Source of the DNA: Guyanagaster necrorhizus
Taxonomy: Eukaryota; Basidiomycota; Agaricomycetes; Agaricales; Physalacriaceae
Reading direction: 5' to 3'
Length of the DNA stretch: 64,000 bases
NCBI RefSeq assembly: GCF_019112545.1
Contig: NW_025064927.1
Span: forward strand, 178,286-242,285
Part shown: positions 51,385 to 63,717 of the stretch, one piece after another
Numbering within the stretch: position 1 is the stretch's first letter
Layout: the number at the start of each line of letters is the position of its first letter
Made by a program: the position numbers and the translations under genes
The notes under the pieces: model-generated
Databases searched by the model: none
The model's input: the letters and a program-made list of their open reading frames with translations, nothing else
Told to the model about the DNA's origin: nothing

Positions 51385-53584
51385 CGACGCCGCCTTCGTG
51401 TCTTAAGGTCAGTGTTTGTGAGACTTCAAAGGCGTGAAATCTATTTTTTTATCAACATGACTTTTGATTTCCCCTTTTTCTCGTATTCGATATTCGACTA
51501 TAGCCTCTGTCGTGCATTGTAGATCTGGTTTTTGCTCCATAACAATCGTTGCATCATGTGTATCAACTATACTTCTGCTCTTCTTCGTTCAGATCCTTCG
51601 TTTTTCCTCGCACAATAGTTCTTCAGGTCTATTATTATCTCTATTCAATTACATGTATGTTTCGCTTTGACGTGAGATAAACACGGAGAATCCAGAAATT
51701 TAGGACTTCCTTATCGTAATACTCATACCTCTAAGTTTATGGAAGGAGAATAAGACGTACTGAAATTCTGTCCAAAACCAAAAGTTCGGAGAAGCCGGAA
51801 AATCAATCACAGATCAAAGAAACAGGGACAAGGACTAGATCACAACGAACCTGAAGGCGGCTAAATTGATGTGGCGATGACTTGTCAATGACTGCATCAA
51901 CTAAGTTTCAGCTCAGATTTACAAGTCGTCTTCATAGTGAGCTTGCGTCCCATTAATTCAAGATGATCCTTAAAATGCAGCGGGTTATCCGGTTACTGTC
52001 GTGCCCAATCTCCGCTCCATCTTATCTGGTATCCAGCGATTCGGACCGCCTCTTGGGTTTTATCATCCCTCGAGACAGATATACACTCGCGAAATGATAG
52101 AGAAGGACATTGAAATACTACAAGAGGAACTGTGTCTCTTACATGATGTGGTCGCACACCCCAAGACCATGGACATTCTGAAAGGCGTATACGCGAACAG
52201 GAACAATGAGCATACTGAAGGGGCCTGTGAAGATGCGAGATGGATCAAGGTTGCCTGCCGTCTCAATATCCCTCAATGACACCATGGCTTAAACGAACTT
52301 ATAGACTATGAGTCTTACCCAATTCAGTCCGCCGCATATGTATCTTCCACCCTCATGCCATACTACATGGAAATTCTCGACGTACGACAAGGCCCTTTCC
52401 GGATTTATTAGAAGCAGTTCAATACGCGACATAGGCAACAGAGATACTCAAACAGCCTGCTAAAAAAATGTCTTGCGAAAGGGCGTGGACTTTTTGCGCA
52501 AAAGGTATTTGTTAGCGATGCCGATTATTCCATTATATTCATCACCGCAGTGTTAGGTCATTTCCCCTCTTCAAAGAAATAGACATGCCCAGATTATAAA
52601 CGAAGAGGTTGATCAGACGGTAAGGAAAGCCGCATCGAATTTTTGTCAAGAACAGTTATTGTTATCATCTGGATCGAAAATTTTGAGCCATATGGCTCTT
52701 TCATTGATGAAGGAGCACAAAACTGGTCATGTTTACTACGAGCTCATTTGAGGAGAAACACCGCAAAAGACACATGACGACTCGGCAGAGATTACTTGCC
52801 CCGGAAGTCTTGGGTCCTTCCTTTCTCCAAAGAGAACAACTGCTAGATCGATCGGTCTTCACGACGACCTTGATCAGTTGGCAATGTAAGTTGAATTTTT
52901 GTCGAGAGTAAAATTACTCGGAGATGGAACGGAAGGATTAGAAGGAGCATAGGTATTATCATTCACCGTCCTTCGGCTTTGGCAACAGAATACAACCGGT
53001 TCAAAGGAAGACCAGGTAGTGATCTATTTGTCGAATTCGCTTCACTGTGTAGAACCTGTTCCATGCTCTGGAATAGAACGATACAGCATAGTGTTACATC
53101 TCAGCAGACTCATATGCCCAGCAAGGGGACTGTGTAGATACGGCCAGGCTAAATGGGTCAAAGTCATCGAACCAATTGCAACAGCATTGACCGGTGCTAT
53201 CTAGTATAAGTCAGATTCAGAGCTGGAAAGTATCAGGCCCTTACAGAAGGTCCGGTCAATCGTCGAGGAGAGAGCAATTGTGTAGTCTGACATCGATCAC
53301 CTCTTCACTGTTTATTATAATGACACAGCGATGATACGCATAGCATCTCTGTGACCCTCCTTACTCCGCGTCGAACATGCACCGAGGCCTGAGCGGAAGG
53401 TTTATCGGAGGATAACTTACGAGGCAATACGAGATGATGTCATACCCGTGCGAATAGTGAAGTTGATCTGTACGATTCTCACACTGAAAGTATTCGCATC
53501 CGAACTCTGAAGACAAGCATGAATAATTCTCCTCCCCTTTAAATCTGTGTAATTCCTTTTTGTTCACAACCACGACGATTATCC
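51385..53584. other. 2.2 kb gap, possible remnant genes only
   Basis: No GH16 sequence is present. A frame at 52001-52279 (MPNLRSILSGIQRFGPPLGF, then IEILQEELCLLHDVVAHP) and two later pieces (YESYPIQSAAYVSSTLMPYY near 52310, SFEEKHRKRHMTTRQRLLAP near 52743) could belong to one worn gene. I recognise no family and cannot join them. Confidence 0.35.
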
Positions 53585-55892
53585 ATGGCAAAGCATGGCC
53601 CAGCATCCTTTCATCTCGCGCCCATTCCTTCCAACAAAAATGATTTCAAGGAGATAGCGACACCTAAATCATCACATAGAAAAAAGTTTGACCCAAACAC
53701 CCCCATTTCCAGGAAGGCCTCTGGGATTATGCCATTCACTTCGTTGCACTACTCATGCGATATCAGAATGCCTGAGATGGCTCGTGAAATCCACTTGAAA
53801 TGCAGACCACTCGATCCGCAGACTTTTCTGAACAAATTCTTTCCGGATAAATACCCCAATAGACCTAATGTAGACGTTGTCGCTTTTACGGCCATCTCAA
53901 AAATGCGTGTCGAGGTGGATATGTACGTTCCGTTGGTGTGTTGTTTCCCTACTCCACTATATTGCATATATCTATAACAAAGTCTCCAGATAAATGATCT
54001 GGCACCTTTTTGCTTGCAGCCTGTGGACACCCATGCTATTCCTGATACCGGGTCGGGTATTTTTAAGCCTGATATTTCGGCATACAAGTCTAACGAAACT
54101 GTCGAACTGGCCACGCAGTTTTCCCGTATGGAAACCCACATCGAGGTAAAATTATCAGCCGCAGATGACGCGTTCCACGACAATAGTGTCTTTTTCGAAT
54201 CCGAGTCCCTTTCAAGTCACATCATACGCAAACACACAGATGGTTTTTCAGCACCGTAGCCATCTGTTCACCGTCTTAATCTGTGCAGACGGAGCTAGAT
54301 TGCATCGCTGGGACTGCTCGGGTGTTGCCGTGACCCATTCTTTCCTATTTACAAGAGTTATTTTGGCGCTTGAGCAGCTCTGATGCTGCTGCTCGCGGTT
54401 GGGACACCTCCGTTATGGAGCCTACTGTCAACGAAGACTATAGGGCTCGTCGTGAACTGACTGGTCTTAAGCGTAACGAGACACTATACAAGTTCGCTGT
54501 TTACGACGACAACGACCGGGATGCTGAACCCAGCTTTGTCATCGCAGGTCAGCCTTTCACACTGGGTCATGCATCTCCTACAGGTCGCGCCTTCCGTTGT
54601 TATATCGCATATGATTTGAGCAGCAACCGAGTTGTCTTTCTGAAAGATACTCGGCGAATTTTAGCTCCAGACTTCCTTGCAGAGGGAAAAATCTACGAGC
54701 GACTACATGAAGCAGGAGTACCTCATATAGCGGAATTTTTAGTAGCTGGTGGTATTCCCGGACAGAACCATGAAACATATGCCGAATGGCACATCAATGT
54801 TCAGCAAAGGCGGCATCAGCATTATCGACTTGTGCTGGGAACTATTGGACGAGATCTTCTTCTTTTGAGTCGTCGTAGGAGATGCTTAATGCGGTCAAAG
54901 ATGCAATCATAGGTATGAATTTCGGTGTCGATATAATTGGCCTCTAGAATTGATGACTTATGGATAGCCCACGAAAAAGCTGTTATCAAGGTTCAAATTA
55001 TGCACCGCGACATTAGCGTTGGTAACATACTGATTACAGAAGATTGCAACGGACACATTGGTGGTATTCTCATCGATTGGGATTTGAGCAAGTCAATCAA
55101 AGATCTCAACAAAGGACCCAGATCTATAGAGAGAACAGTTTGTCCTATCTTGCTTTCATAATCTTCTCTGTCTATACTAATGTTGTTATGCAGGGAACAT
55201 GGCAGTTCATCTTCGTTCATCTATTGCTGGATAGGACCGCCGTGCATAGCGTGTCTGACGATCTGGAGTCCTTTGTACATGTGCTTACATGGGTCATTCT
55301 TCGCTTCACACCAAGTGCCCTTACCGCTGACAAGTTGGCGTCGCTTCTTAAACAGTTGTATGAAGAAGCAGAGGATATTCTTGATGATTCCGCTGTCAGT
55401 GGAGGGTATACTGTACGTGGGGGACAAACAAAGCGGACGACTCTTGCCACTGCACTTATGGTCCTCCAACAAATGAAATTGTTGAACAAGAATTTGGATC
55501 GTCTTCTGACGACCTTGCTTCGTGGTTTCGGGGTAAGGTATGGCTCTGAACTACATGTCAATGTCATGGTGCTAGAAAAGAATCCCCCTGCCACTCAAGC
55601 ATTGTTGGGCCGTATCCAAAGCCACAAGTGGATTTTGGAAGCAGTCACTGCCGCACTGAACGATCGTTCTGCATGGCCTGCCAATGATCGATCTCGACAC
55701 AACCCAGTGCTCAAGGTCGAGGCAACAGCGCTGAATAGGATGAAAAGGAAATCAGAACGGGAACGGCACAACGACTTTATTCGGCTAACGCAGAAGGTCC
55801 GCATCATAAATGAGGAAAGGCAGGCCTTGATCAGGATGAAGCAGGTCCCGCCGGGGAAGAGGAAACAGTTGAAAAAGAATGAGACATGTTAA
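53585..55892 (+). pseudogene. FunK1-type fungal protein kinase, reading frame broken
   Basis: FunK1 kinases are an Agaricomycete-expanded protein kinase group of unknown function. From ATG 53585: MAREIHLKCRPLDPQTFLNK, LICADGARLHRWDCSGVAVT and RGWDTSVMEPTVNEDYRARR. Then come RVVFLKDTRRILAPDFLAEG, the catalytic loop IMHRDISVGNILI, metal-binding GGILIDWDLSKS, the activation-segment GTWQF, and the C-lobe DDLESFVHVLTWVILRF. The basic tail ends KQLKKNETC. Conserved blocks are all present, but three transitions need frame changes with no credible intron: around 54190-54215 (DDAFHDN to TSYANTQ), near 54345 (HSF to LQELFWRL) and near 54855 (GRDL to SSFESS, followed by an in-frame TAG). The kinase is therefore probably inactive, or the sequence has errors. 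Confidence 0.78.
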
Positions 55893-55922
55893 TGTGAAGT
55901 AGTCATACTAAGGTTATGTATC

Positions 55923-56130
55923 TGTTGGGATAGCAATCCCGAGCGAGTACGAGAACGTACTCGAAGATACGATGCCAGTCAGCGGCAGCTGACTTGGATC
56001 GTGATCCGGACTTATTTAGTATCTCGTAGAAAGATCTCGAAGTAATACAAAATGTATTTAAGTAGAACGTCTCTCTCTCGAGAGGCCAATTCTAATCCTC
56101 TGTACATTACTCTGCTCTCTACTTACAACA
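55923..56130 (+). mobile_element. Solo LTR of a retrotransposon with 5-bp target-site duplication
   Basis: A 208-bp element starts TGTTGGGATAGC and ends CTTACAACA, giving the TGTTG/CAACA terminal inverted repeat expected of LTRs. It is flanked on both sides by GTATC (55918-55922 and 56131-56135), a perfect 5-bp duplication. Inside are two hairpins near the 5' end (GGGAT/ATCCC, and CGAGTACG/CGTACTCG at 55944-55963) and a TATTTAAG box near 56054. No internal coding sequence or second LTR is present, so it is a product of LTR-LTR recombination. It lies 30 bp past the stop codon of the FunK1 relic. Superfamily (Ty3 or Copia) is not decidable from the LTR alone. Confidence 0.92.
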
Positions 56131-56266
56131 GTATCTTATCACAAAAGATAGTCGACCGCATTTTCATCCACGATGATGTGCATAGCGAGCATATTCAGAT
56201 CAACAAGTAATTAGAGCATAAATTACAGGTTTCCCCTTTCTTGTACATGGTTAATTGTGAAACGTT

Positions 56267-57538
56267 TTATCCCACTGTGACAGCAGCCCCCCTTGCCACC
56301 TGAATCCAGTAGACCAAAATCTCAATCACCGAAGGGTCCACGGGATGTTCTTCCATGACTGTCCCATCTAATGGATCCAACTCTGCCTGTATCGGCAGTG
56401 AAAGCATGGCCTCTGAGTAGCCTGTACAATACTGAGTTAAAAATTTGTATTTAAGGATGTAGAAGCGAGGGGCTGACCTTTCGAGTCGAATCGACCGAAG
56501 CTCCAATACAAGTAGTTAGTTACGACGAATTCCGCGCAACGTCCAACACAAACGTCACATATCTACATAGAGCTCAGCACCGTCGTAGTTTACTCGAAGA
56601 AAGCGCATACCAAAGCCCACAACTTATCACTGATGGTATCCAATAGCTGTGCACGAGGATCTAACGCGTCGAGGGCACCGCCTGCCACCTACTTAGGGTA
56701 TCAGTCGTAAGTTGGTGGTGGAGAAATATAAACACCGCACCTGGCCGCGACAAGCAAGTGCTTCAAGGTCTTCTTTTCCCATGAACCAAGGTGGGACAAA
56801 GACGATGAAGAACTGATCGTTCTATTGGGCCGCAAGTCGCAATTAGCGAGCCACTGGAAATCAGCGACCAAAAAGTGCTCACCATACTGTATACATCCCA
56901 CTTGCAGTGATGCACGGTGTGCCTGGCCGAGATATTCTGGAACTTGAGGCTCTCCGCCTGGGGACACATGGGCGGGAGATGACTGAAGAGACGAACGACC
57001 TCTGAGGTAGTCGCAAGGACATAGTTTGTCAATAGTCGATCCATGTCGTCCTCCGAGTTGATATTGTGAAGAAAATCAAGGTCGCTGTGGTCGTACTGCA
57101 CGATGATACCGTTTGCAAGCTTGATCTTCGAAGAAGTCTCCTGAAGAACACCCTCTTCATTAACGATATGGAGGTAAGGCATGTCGCTCATGTCTGTGGA
57201 GGGAAGTCAATTTAGTCTTTCTGAGAGATATACAAGAAAGTGGACGTACATTTAGCAGTCCCTTGAAAAATAACAGCAGCGTCCACAACGTACACTTTCT
57301 TCAAAGGACGCGTTCCCAAAGCCCTCGCGAGTGTAGGCATCTTGGGCCAAGTCGCAATGCGTCTGAGCTGCTCCACTGGGAACCTCACATGACGGCAGAA
57401 TTCTGGTAGACGCGCTTTACTGAGGTAGCTTGCCACAGGATAGGCTTGAGGGACTTCAGTGCCCACGTCGGAGACATCGTCGCGAACCACTTCTGTAGCC
57501 TGAGATGAGTGCCTAGAGAGCTGGAGAGACAGAGGCAT
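56267..57538 (-). CDS. Uncharacterised protein
   Basis: A spliced minus-strand gene starts at ATG 57538: MPLSLQLSRHSSQATEVVRD. Exon 1 ends near 57248 (RPLKKVYVVDAAVIFQGTAK) and joins YMSDMPYLHIVNEEGVLQET, KIKLANGIIVQYDHSDLDFL, SEVVRLFSHLPPMCPQAESL and HCKWDVYSM. The next pieces read NDQFFIVFVPPWFMGKEDLE, ALACRGQ, then AGGALDALDPRAQLLDTISD, NYLYWSFGRFDS and a C-terminal EAMLSLPIQAELDPLDGTVM. The last exon ends IEILVYWIQVARGAAVTVG, TAA 56269-56267. Introns are short with GT-AG ends. I recognise no domain. Similar layouts with a KEDLEAL block occur in lineage-specific mushroom proteins, from memory only. It looks intact, and the exon borders in the middle are approximate. Confidence 0.6.
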
Positions 57539-58116
57539 GACTGAAAGACGAAGAGGAGAGGGCAAAGCACAGAAGGTTTCTCGCCTTGCATCTCCCTTTT
57601 ATGAATGCAAGAGGGGACCCTCTTGTCTTTGTTCCGTAATATCATGGACAAAGAGGCATTCCCATTGAAGTTATGGTGACAATAACAATGAGTTGTTTCC
57701 ACGGCTTTTGTCCAAGTTCACGCGTAAGGTGGTGAAATTAACAAAGTCAAAGCTCTAGTGTTAGCAAAGACCAGAGCACGCTTCAACAAAGATATTCTTT
57801 GAGCCGCAAGGGACGCTAACCAAAGATTTCGTTGGTACTTATCGCGAGCAAGTCAGAATACAAGAAAGATAATGTAGACGTCAGTAGCTCGAACTGAAAG
57901 GGCAAGATCGACGACGAAGGCTTGAAGGTGGGCTTAGGACGTCACTTCCAAAGGAAGAAATATTTTCCCACATTGTTCTCTTTCTTCTTACCGTCACCAT
58001 CTTCGTCCCTCGTCTCTGTCCACGACGTCCTGGGCGTTCTGCAGTATATCCATCTGCTGAATTTATCGATATACACCAGAAATAGTGCAGTCAAAATTTG
58101 AACTTCTGAATGCTGA
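57539..58116. promoter_or_regulatory. Divergent promoter region between the uncharacterised gene and DIS3
   Basis: The two genes point away from each other across 578 bp. No specific element assigned; no other feature recognised. Confidence 0.45.
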
Positions 58117-61100
58117 ATGACCATGGTCGATATAACGATCAGAAAGAGGCCGCGAGCAGAAGCCGTTATCACTCAAAGGAAATTTTTCAAAAAGACCGCT
58201 AGAGGGAAGATAATCAAAGGTACGCACAAGTTCCTACATCGTACTTCGTCTTACTCAATCATTCCCAGTCCTCCGGGAACGATACCTTCGGGACGACGTC
58301 AGCTGCGGCGTTCTGTCATGCACTGAATGCTCTGGGGAGGCAGTGTTGTCGCTGGATGCCCATCTGCAGCATAAACTATTTCCTTCTGGCCATTTCATTC
58401 TTCCGGACACGAATGTATTCCTGTCACAGGTACCTATTCTGTATTACGCGTTACTTGAAATCTTGACCAGGTTTCCAGATGGACCTTGTCGAATCTGAAA
58501 TGTTCACCACGCCAATGGTTCTACTGCAGACCGTGATTGAAGAAGTCCGACACAGATCACTCCCTCTGTATAACCGACTGAAGGCCTTGATAAAAACGGA
58601 GGGCAAGCGGATATGGGTATTTTACAACGAATACAGGATGTGCGTTACCCTTATCTACCTTTCTATTCTCGTAAGAACTGACGCAGAGAAGGGAAACCGC
58701 TATAGTGCGTGGAGAGGGAGAGACGCCCAATGACCGGAATGATCGAGGTGAGCGAGCGCCGGTGTTGATTAGATAGCACTTTCTTACATATCTAAGGTAT
58801 CAGGAAGGCAACGGCCTGGTACAGCACACATATATCCTCAACACATCGTCAGAATCGCCCTGCAGTCATCCTTTTAACCGAAGATGCAGCTAATCGGCGA
58901 AAGGCTGAGGCAGAGGGCATAACAACAATATCACTTCGACGTTACGTCGAAGGCATGATAAACGCTACACAGCTCCTTGACTTGTTAGCTGCGGCAGGCT
59001 CAGACGAGATTGAGCCTACTAAGGCAGTGGAAGGGCGACAGGCTCTATATCCTGATGTTCGTTGTCCTTTTTCCGGTTTCATCAATAGCCAATTTTGCCC
59101 TACAGTATCTTCCTACATCTACACTACTGGCCGGCGTCAAAGCGGGTGATCTGCATCAAGGACACTTCAATGCTGATCAGTACAATTATCTTGAAGTACT
59201 ACATTTGTTGACATACAAACCAGCAGTCTAATACTATCTGTAGGGCAGTGTCTCGGTGCAGACGTTCTCAAAACCCATTTTGCTTGTAGGCCGGGAGCAC
59301 ATGAATAGAGCCGTTCAAGGTGACGTCGTTGCGGTAGAGGTCTTCGACGAAACAGAATGGATGGCACCTGCGGATGAAGTAGTTGACCAAGATGCGACGC
59401 TTAAAAATGACGATGCGGATGACTCTGGTGAAGAAGAGGAAGCCGTCGTCGATGCAGAATCTAAAGCGGTGTCGACGAGTCCATCGTCTAACAAACAACC
59501 GACGGGAAGGATAGTGGGCGTGATCAAACGGAACTGGCGAGCGTACGTCTTTCTAAAGTGTTCTCCGCGCGCCACCTAACGACAACCGCAGATACGTGTG
59601 CCACATTGATAGCACTTCTCTCACTTCGTCCAACTCGACGTCTCTTTCGTTACAGACCGTTTTTGCAACTCCAGTGTCCCGTCTGTTGCCTCGTATCCGA
59701 CTACGGACACGTCAAGCTCCAACCCTGATAGGTCAGAAAATATTGGTTACTATCGACCGCTGGGGCAACACCTCGCGCTACCCTGAAGGCCACTTTGTCC
59801 GGGCCCTGGGCAAGGTAGAGAGCAAGGAAGCAGAACAAGAGAGTTTGTTACTGGAGTTTGAAGTCCCTTATCGGCCATTTGGGAAGGCTATCTTGGACTG
59901 TCTGCCGCCTGAGGGTGATAATTGGGTGGTTCCGCCCAAGGCGGATGGAAATTTAGCATGGAGAGATAGAGAGGATTTGAGAAATCTGTTGATTTGTAGT
60001 ATAGATCCGCCTGGTACGTTTCATCTACACCTCTTATGTGGCGTCAAGCTCATTAGTCGATATAAAGGGTGTCAAGATATCGATGACGCCCTTCATGCCA
60101 GAGCGCTACCTAACGGTAACATTGAGGCCGGTGTCCGTAAGTCATTTTACACCTGCGTTGGTGCGCACGTACTAACTTTGAGGAAAGATATTGCGGATGT
60201 ATCGTACTTTGTGCACCCAGATACTCCAATGGATAGCGAAGCTGCGTCGAGAGGGACAACCGTTTATCTAGTCGATAAGCGGATCGACATGTTGCCAGCA
60301 CTGCTTGGCACTAATCTGTGTTCTTTGCGTCCACATGTCGAACGACTAGCATTTTCTGCTATCTGGGTGCGTCCCTCCAGATATTCCGTCCCGTCATAAA
60401 ATCTGACATCTAGGCAAATCAGGAACTGACACCAGACGCCGACATCGTCAACGTTCGGTTTACCAAATCTGTTATTGCGTCCAAAGCTGCCTTTACCTAC
60501 GAAGAGGCTCAGATTCGCAAGGATGATCCGTACGTTATATCTGTCAAAAAGAGTATTTCGCTTGGTAACGACTTGTTACTTCTAGTAATCTGCGTGATCC
60601 TCTGACAGCAAGTATACGTCTACTCAACTCGTTGGCACTGAAACTGAAAGCCAAGCGAATGGCCGCGGGTGCACTTAATCTCGCTTCGCCAGAAGTTAAA
60701 ATACACCTCGACAGCTCTGAGTCATCGGATCCGATTGACGTGGAGCAGAAGGAGATGCGAGAGACTAACAGCCTTGTCGAAGAGTTTATGTTGCTCGCCA
60801 ATGTTAGCGTCGCAAGGAAGATTCAGGAGAGTTTCCCTGCAACTGCGGTTCTGAGGTGCGCCCTCTTCCTCAGCGAATTCGACGTCGAAAGTGACATTAC
60901 ATTGGTAGACGGCACTTGCCTCCACCAAAAACTAATTTTGAGAAACTCCAAGACATCTTGAAGAAGCGCAAGGGAATGGTCCTGGATATATCGAGCTCCG
61001 GTTCGTTGGCTGCTTCCTTGGATCGATGTATCGTATGTCATCTTCAGTTATGTATTATTGAACGGACATTCAAACTCCCCCTAGGATGCAAGCCAGCCGA

Positions 61101-61829
61101 CATTTAATACGCTGGTGCGGATCATGGCTACGCGATGTATGCTTTCTGCAGAATATTTCTGTTCCGGAAGTGTCGGGCGTGATACCTTCGGGCATTATGG
61201 CCTTGCTAGTGAAATTTACACTCACTTCACCAGTCCTATCAGAAGATATGCTGGTGCGTACTTTTCGGCCATTTTTTGTTTACCGCATTTAACTTTTTGT
61301 CAGATGTACTGGCCCACCGGCAATTAGCCGCAGCTATCGGATATTCGCCATTGCATGCATCGCTACATTCCAAGCACCATGTCGAGCGTGTCCTAGATGT
61401 TGCCAACCGGCGTCATAGGATGGCTCAAATGGCAGGACGCGCCAGCGTGGAGTTTTATGTAGGGCTAGCTTTGAAAGGAAGGGGTGAAAAGCAGGGGGTC
61501 AAAGAAGAAGCATTTGTCATAAGGACATTCAGGAACGGTGTTGGCGTCTTCGTATCCAAGTATGGCTCCTTTTCTCTTCATTGAAATAACGATATTAATC
61601 TTGCTTCAGGCTTGGTATCGAGGGCCTAGTTATGTTCAAGCGAGACACTCAATTTGACCCTGACAATTATACGATAACGGTGCCTTCCTCGACGAAGGGT
61701 TTGGGAGATGTCATGATATCGGTGTTTGATAAAGTTGTGGTAAATATCGAGGTGGAAAAGGATAGGAATACTCAGCGGGGTAAGGTCAAGATGTCTTTGA
61801 TCGAGCCAGTCGATTCCAGAGCCTTGTAA
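58117..61829 (+). CDS. DIS3: Exosome catalytic subunit Dis3/Rrp44
   Basis: Essential 3'-5' exoribonuclease and endonuclease of the RNA exosome, in nucleus and cytoplasm. The start at 58117 gives [20 protein letters not shown]. The PIN endonuclease follows: [20 protein letters not shown] with its first acidic residue, [16 protein letters not shown] and [20 protein letters not shown]. Cold-shock domains include [20 protein letters not shown] and [17 protein letters not shown]. The RNB catalytic domain has [17 protein letters not shown] with the metal-binding Asp cluster, [20 protein letters not shown], then [20 protein letters not shown] and [20 protein letters not shown]. The C-terminal S1 domain ([18 protein letters not shown]) ends at TAA 61827. 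An unusual acidic insert ([20 protein letters not shown]) lies in the cold-shock part. Introns are numerous and consistent; no damage seen. Confidence 0.96.
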
Positions 61830-61952
61830 TCTATCCCTTGTAAGCAATGTCAGTCTTGAACCAATTAAATGGCCATAGACGTGTATTGGATGACCCATTA
61901 CACAGGATTTATACATAACGAAGAGGTAGGTAACTGGGTAAAAGAAGATAAT

Positions 61953-63717
61953 CAAATCCTACATCGGTATCTCGGGCAATCTGGCCTACTGTCAAGTAAT
62001 CTATCCAGCTCGCGCTTCCCCTGCTCCAAAGACTCATGAACGGTGCTTGACCAAACCCAGCGCCACTTCTCCACGATCCTATCCCCATTTCAGGTAACTT
62101 TCTCTCGACATCAGCATCATCGCTGCCACTGCAATCGAAATTGTCGTAATGCAGAGAAAGCCATCTGGAGTTTTCCAGAGACCGACGAGCAATCTCTTCA
62201 GCGAATGGTCACCTCATGTTATCGTGCACTTCAAGGGCCACGATGGCCTGTCGCTTTCGTGGTGAAAGGATGACTGAGAAATTCAGCAAGGACCTATGTG
62301 TCCTGTGTGCAACGTGAATAAGTACCGAACTCAAAGGAACGAAAACTAGACTAGCCTCAATGGCTAACCCGGCGCCTGCTCCTTGGTGTGGATCCGTCGC
62401 GTGACACTGCAAGGAGAAGTAGATACCGAGCGCTGGCGGAAATAATATACAGCATCACCCAAGAGAACGATGCGGTTGTTGGCGTACGTATGTGGGGGTT
62501 TGACGGCATAACTAGCCTATTTCGTTGGTCTTTCAACACACTTCGAAAGAGAAGATGGTGAGGATCTGATAGAATGAGCAATAATCGATTTACTTTTGAC
62601 CAGCCCCTTGCTTCGGGTTGCCAGTCATCAAAAGATGTTTCATCGAGCCGGCTAGCCTCGTCGACTTGTAATGTACACAGACCCTCGTACACGGTGCCCT
62701 CAGGTTCTGTCCACGTATGGAACACAACTAAATTAATCATTTCACCCACATCTTCCTGCGACACCGGATACACTATAATACTCTGTTTGCCATGGATTCA
62801 GATTAGCGTCGGAACGAGGCCGAATACGCACGATAGCCTTGCCGATATATTAATCAGAAAAGCACGCACGTCAATAACCTGACGACCATGTGTACGAGCC
62901 AGAGACCCTGCCAGAGTTGGGTGAGGAGGAATACGTAGCTCCCGAGTATCAGCATCCTCCTGGAGTCGAGCTAACAGTGCTAGGTCCCTGTACGCGATTG
63001 ATCCTGTCCAAATGGGTTCGATAAAAGTCAAAATCTCCTCGGCAGCATCTGGTCGTCCACTGCGCAACGTGATCTGGGCTTCATCTTGCATGAACTGTGC
63101 GCGAACTTACCAAATCGCGTGTGCCCCATCACGGAATGTAAGCTGTATTTCGCCAGATGATAGCCGGGAATACGATTGAAGACGTTTGGAAAAATGGACA
63201 GGACATGAGGAAGGTACATAATAGCTTGCTGAAGTCGGCCTCGATGAAATGTCATGATTTGACCTGTTCTGATATCAACACGATGAAACGGCTGTCGATG
63301 TATGGTTAATCGCACCTTTACTATACATCTTGCAAAAGTCAGATCCAGTTGGTTGATCGCTCTTCCGAAACGCGAGTGAGTGCGCTAGAGCAAGCTAATC
63401 TTTAATGACGCGCCAGGTTGATAGGCAGTCATCATTAACTAATATCAGTAGTCGATGACGATGTCGCGATTTTCGTCAAGTGGTCGCCGCCAAGTGTAGT
63501 CAAGACATTCCATGCCCTGGACCAAAATCCGATCCCAGCACCAAACGATGAGAAACCAGAAGTAGCTTCATACACCTCTACCGCGATATTTGAGTGTTTA
63601 GACGCCGCGATGGAGAATGCCAATACCACCACCGCTGAAATAACATATTAGCCGAAAGCCATGTCTCGGATAAGCCCACGCATACGATATGGCGACTTTG
63701 AGCTTGACACCAGACAT
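61953..63717 (-). pseudogene. FAD-dependent monooxygenase relic (relative of the gene at 32777-34511)
   Basis: From ATG 63717 the frame reads MSGVKLKVAIS, then, across an intron, three glycines. The rest of GxGxxG is lost by a small deletion before LAFSIAASKHSNIAVEVYEA. GFSSFGAGIGFWSRAWNVL is kept. HRVDIRTGQIMTFHRGRLQQ needs a shift to CPVHFSKRLQSYSRLSSGEI, and the second FAD motif (GADG) is missing before QITLRSGRPDAAEEILTFIE. SIIVYPVSQEDVGEMINLVV is intact. ERPTK is followed by TAG where relatives have Trp. The third motif RIVLLGDACHATDPHQGAGA is readable, NMR is followed by TGA where PFAEEIARRSLEN continues, and a last one-base slip precedes DRIVEKWRWVWS. The gene is dead. Its exon layout resembles the intact monooxygenase, so both stem from one family. 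Confidence 0.85.
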
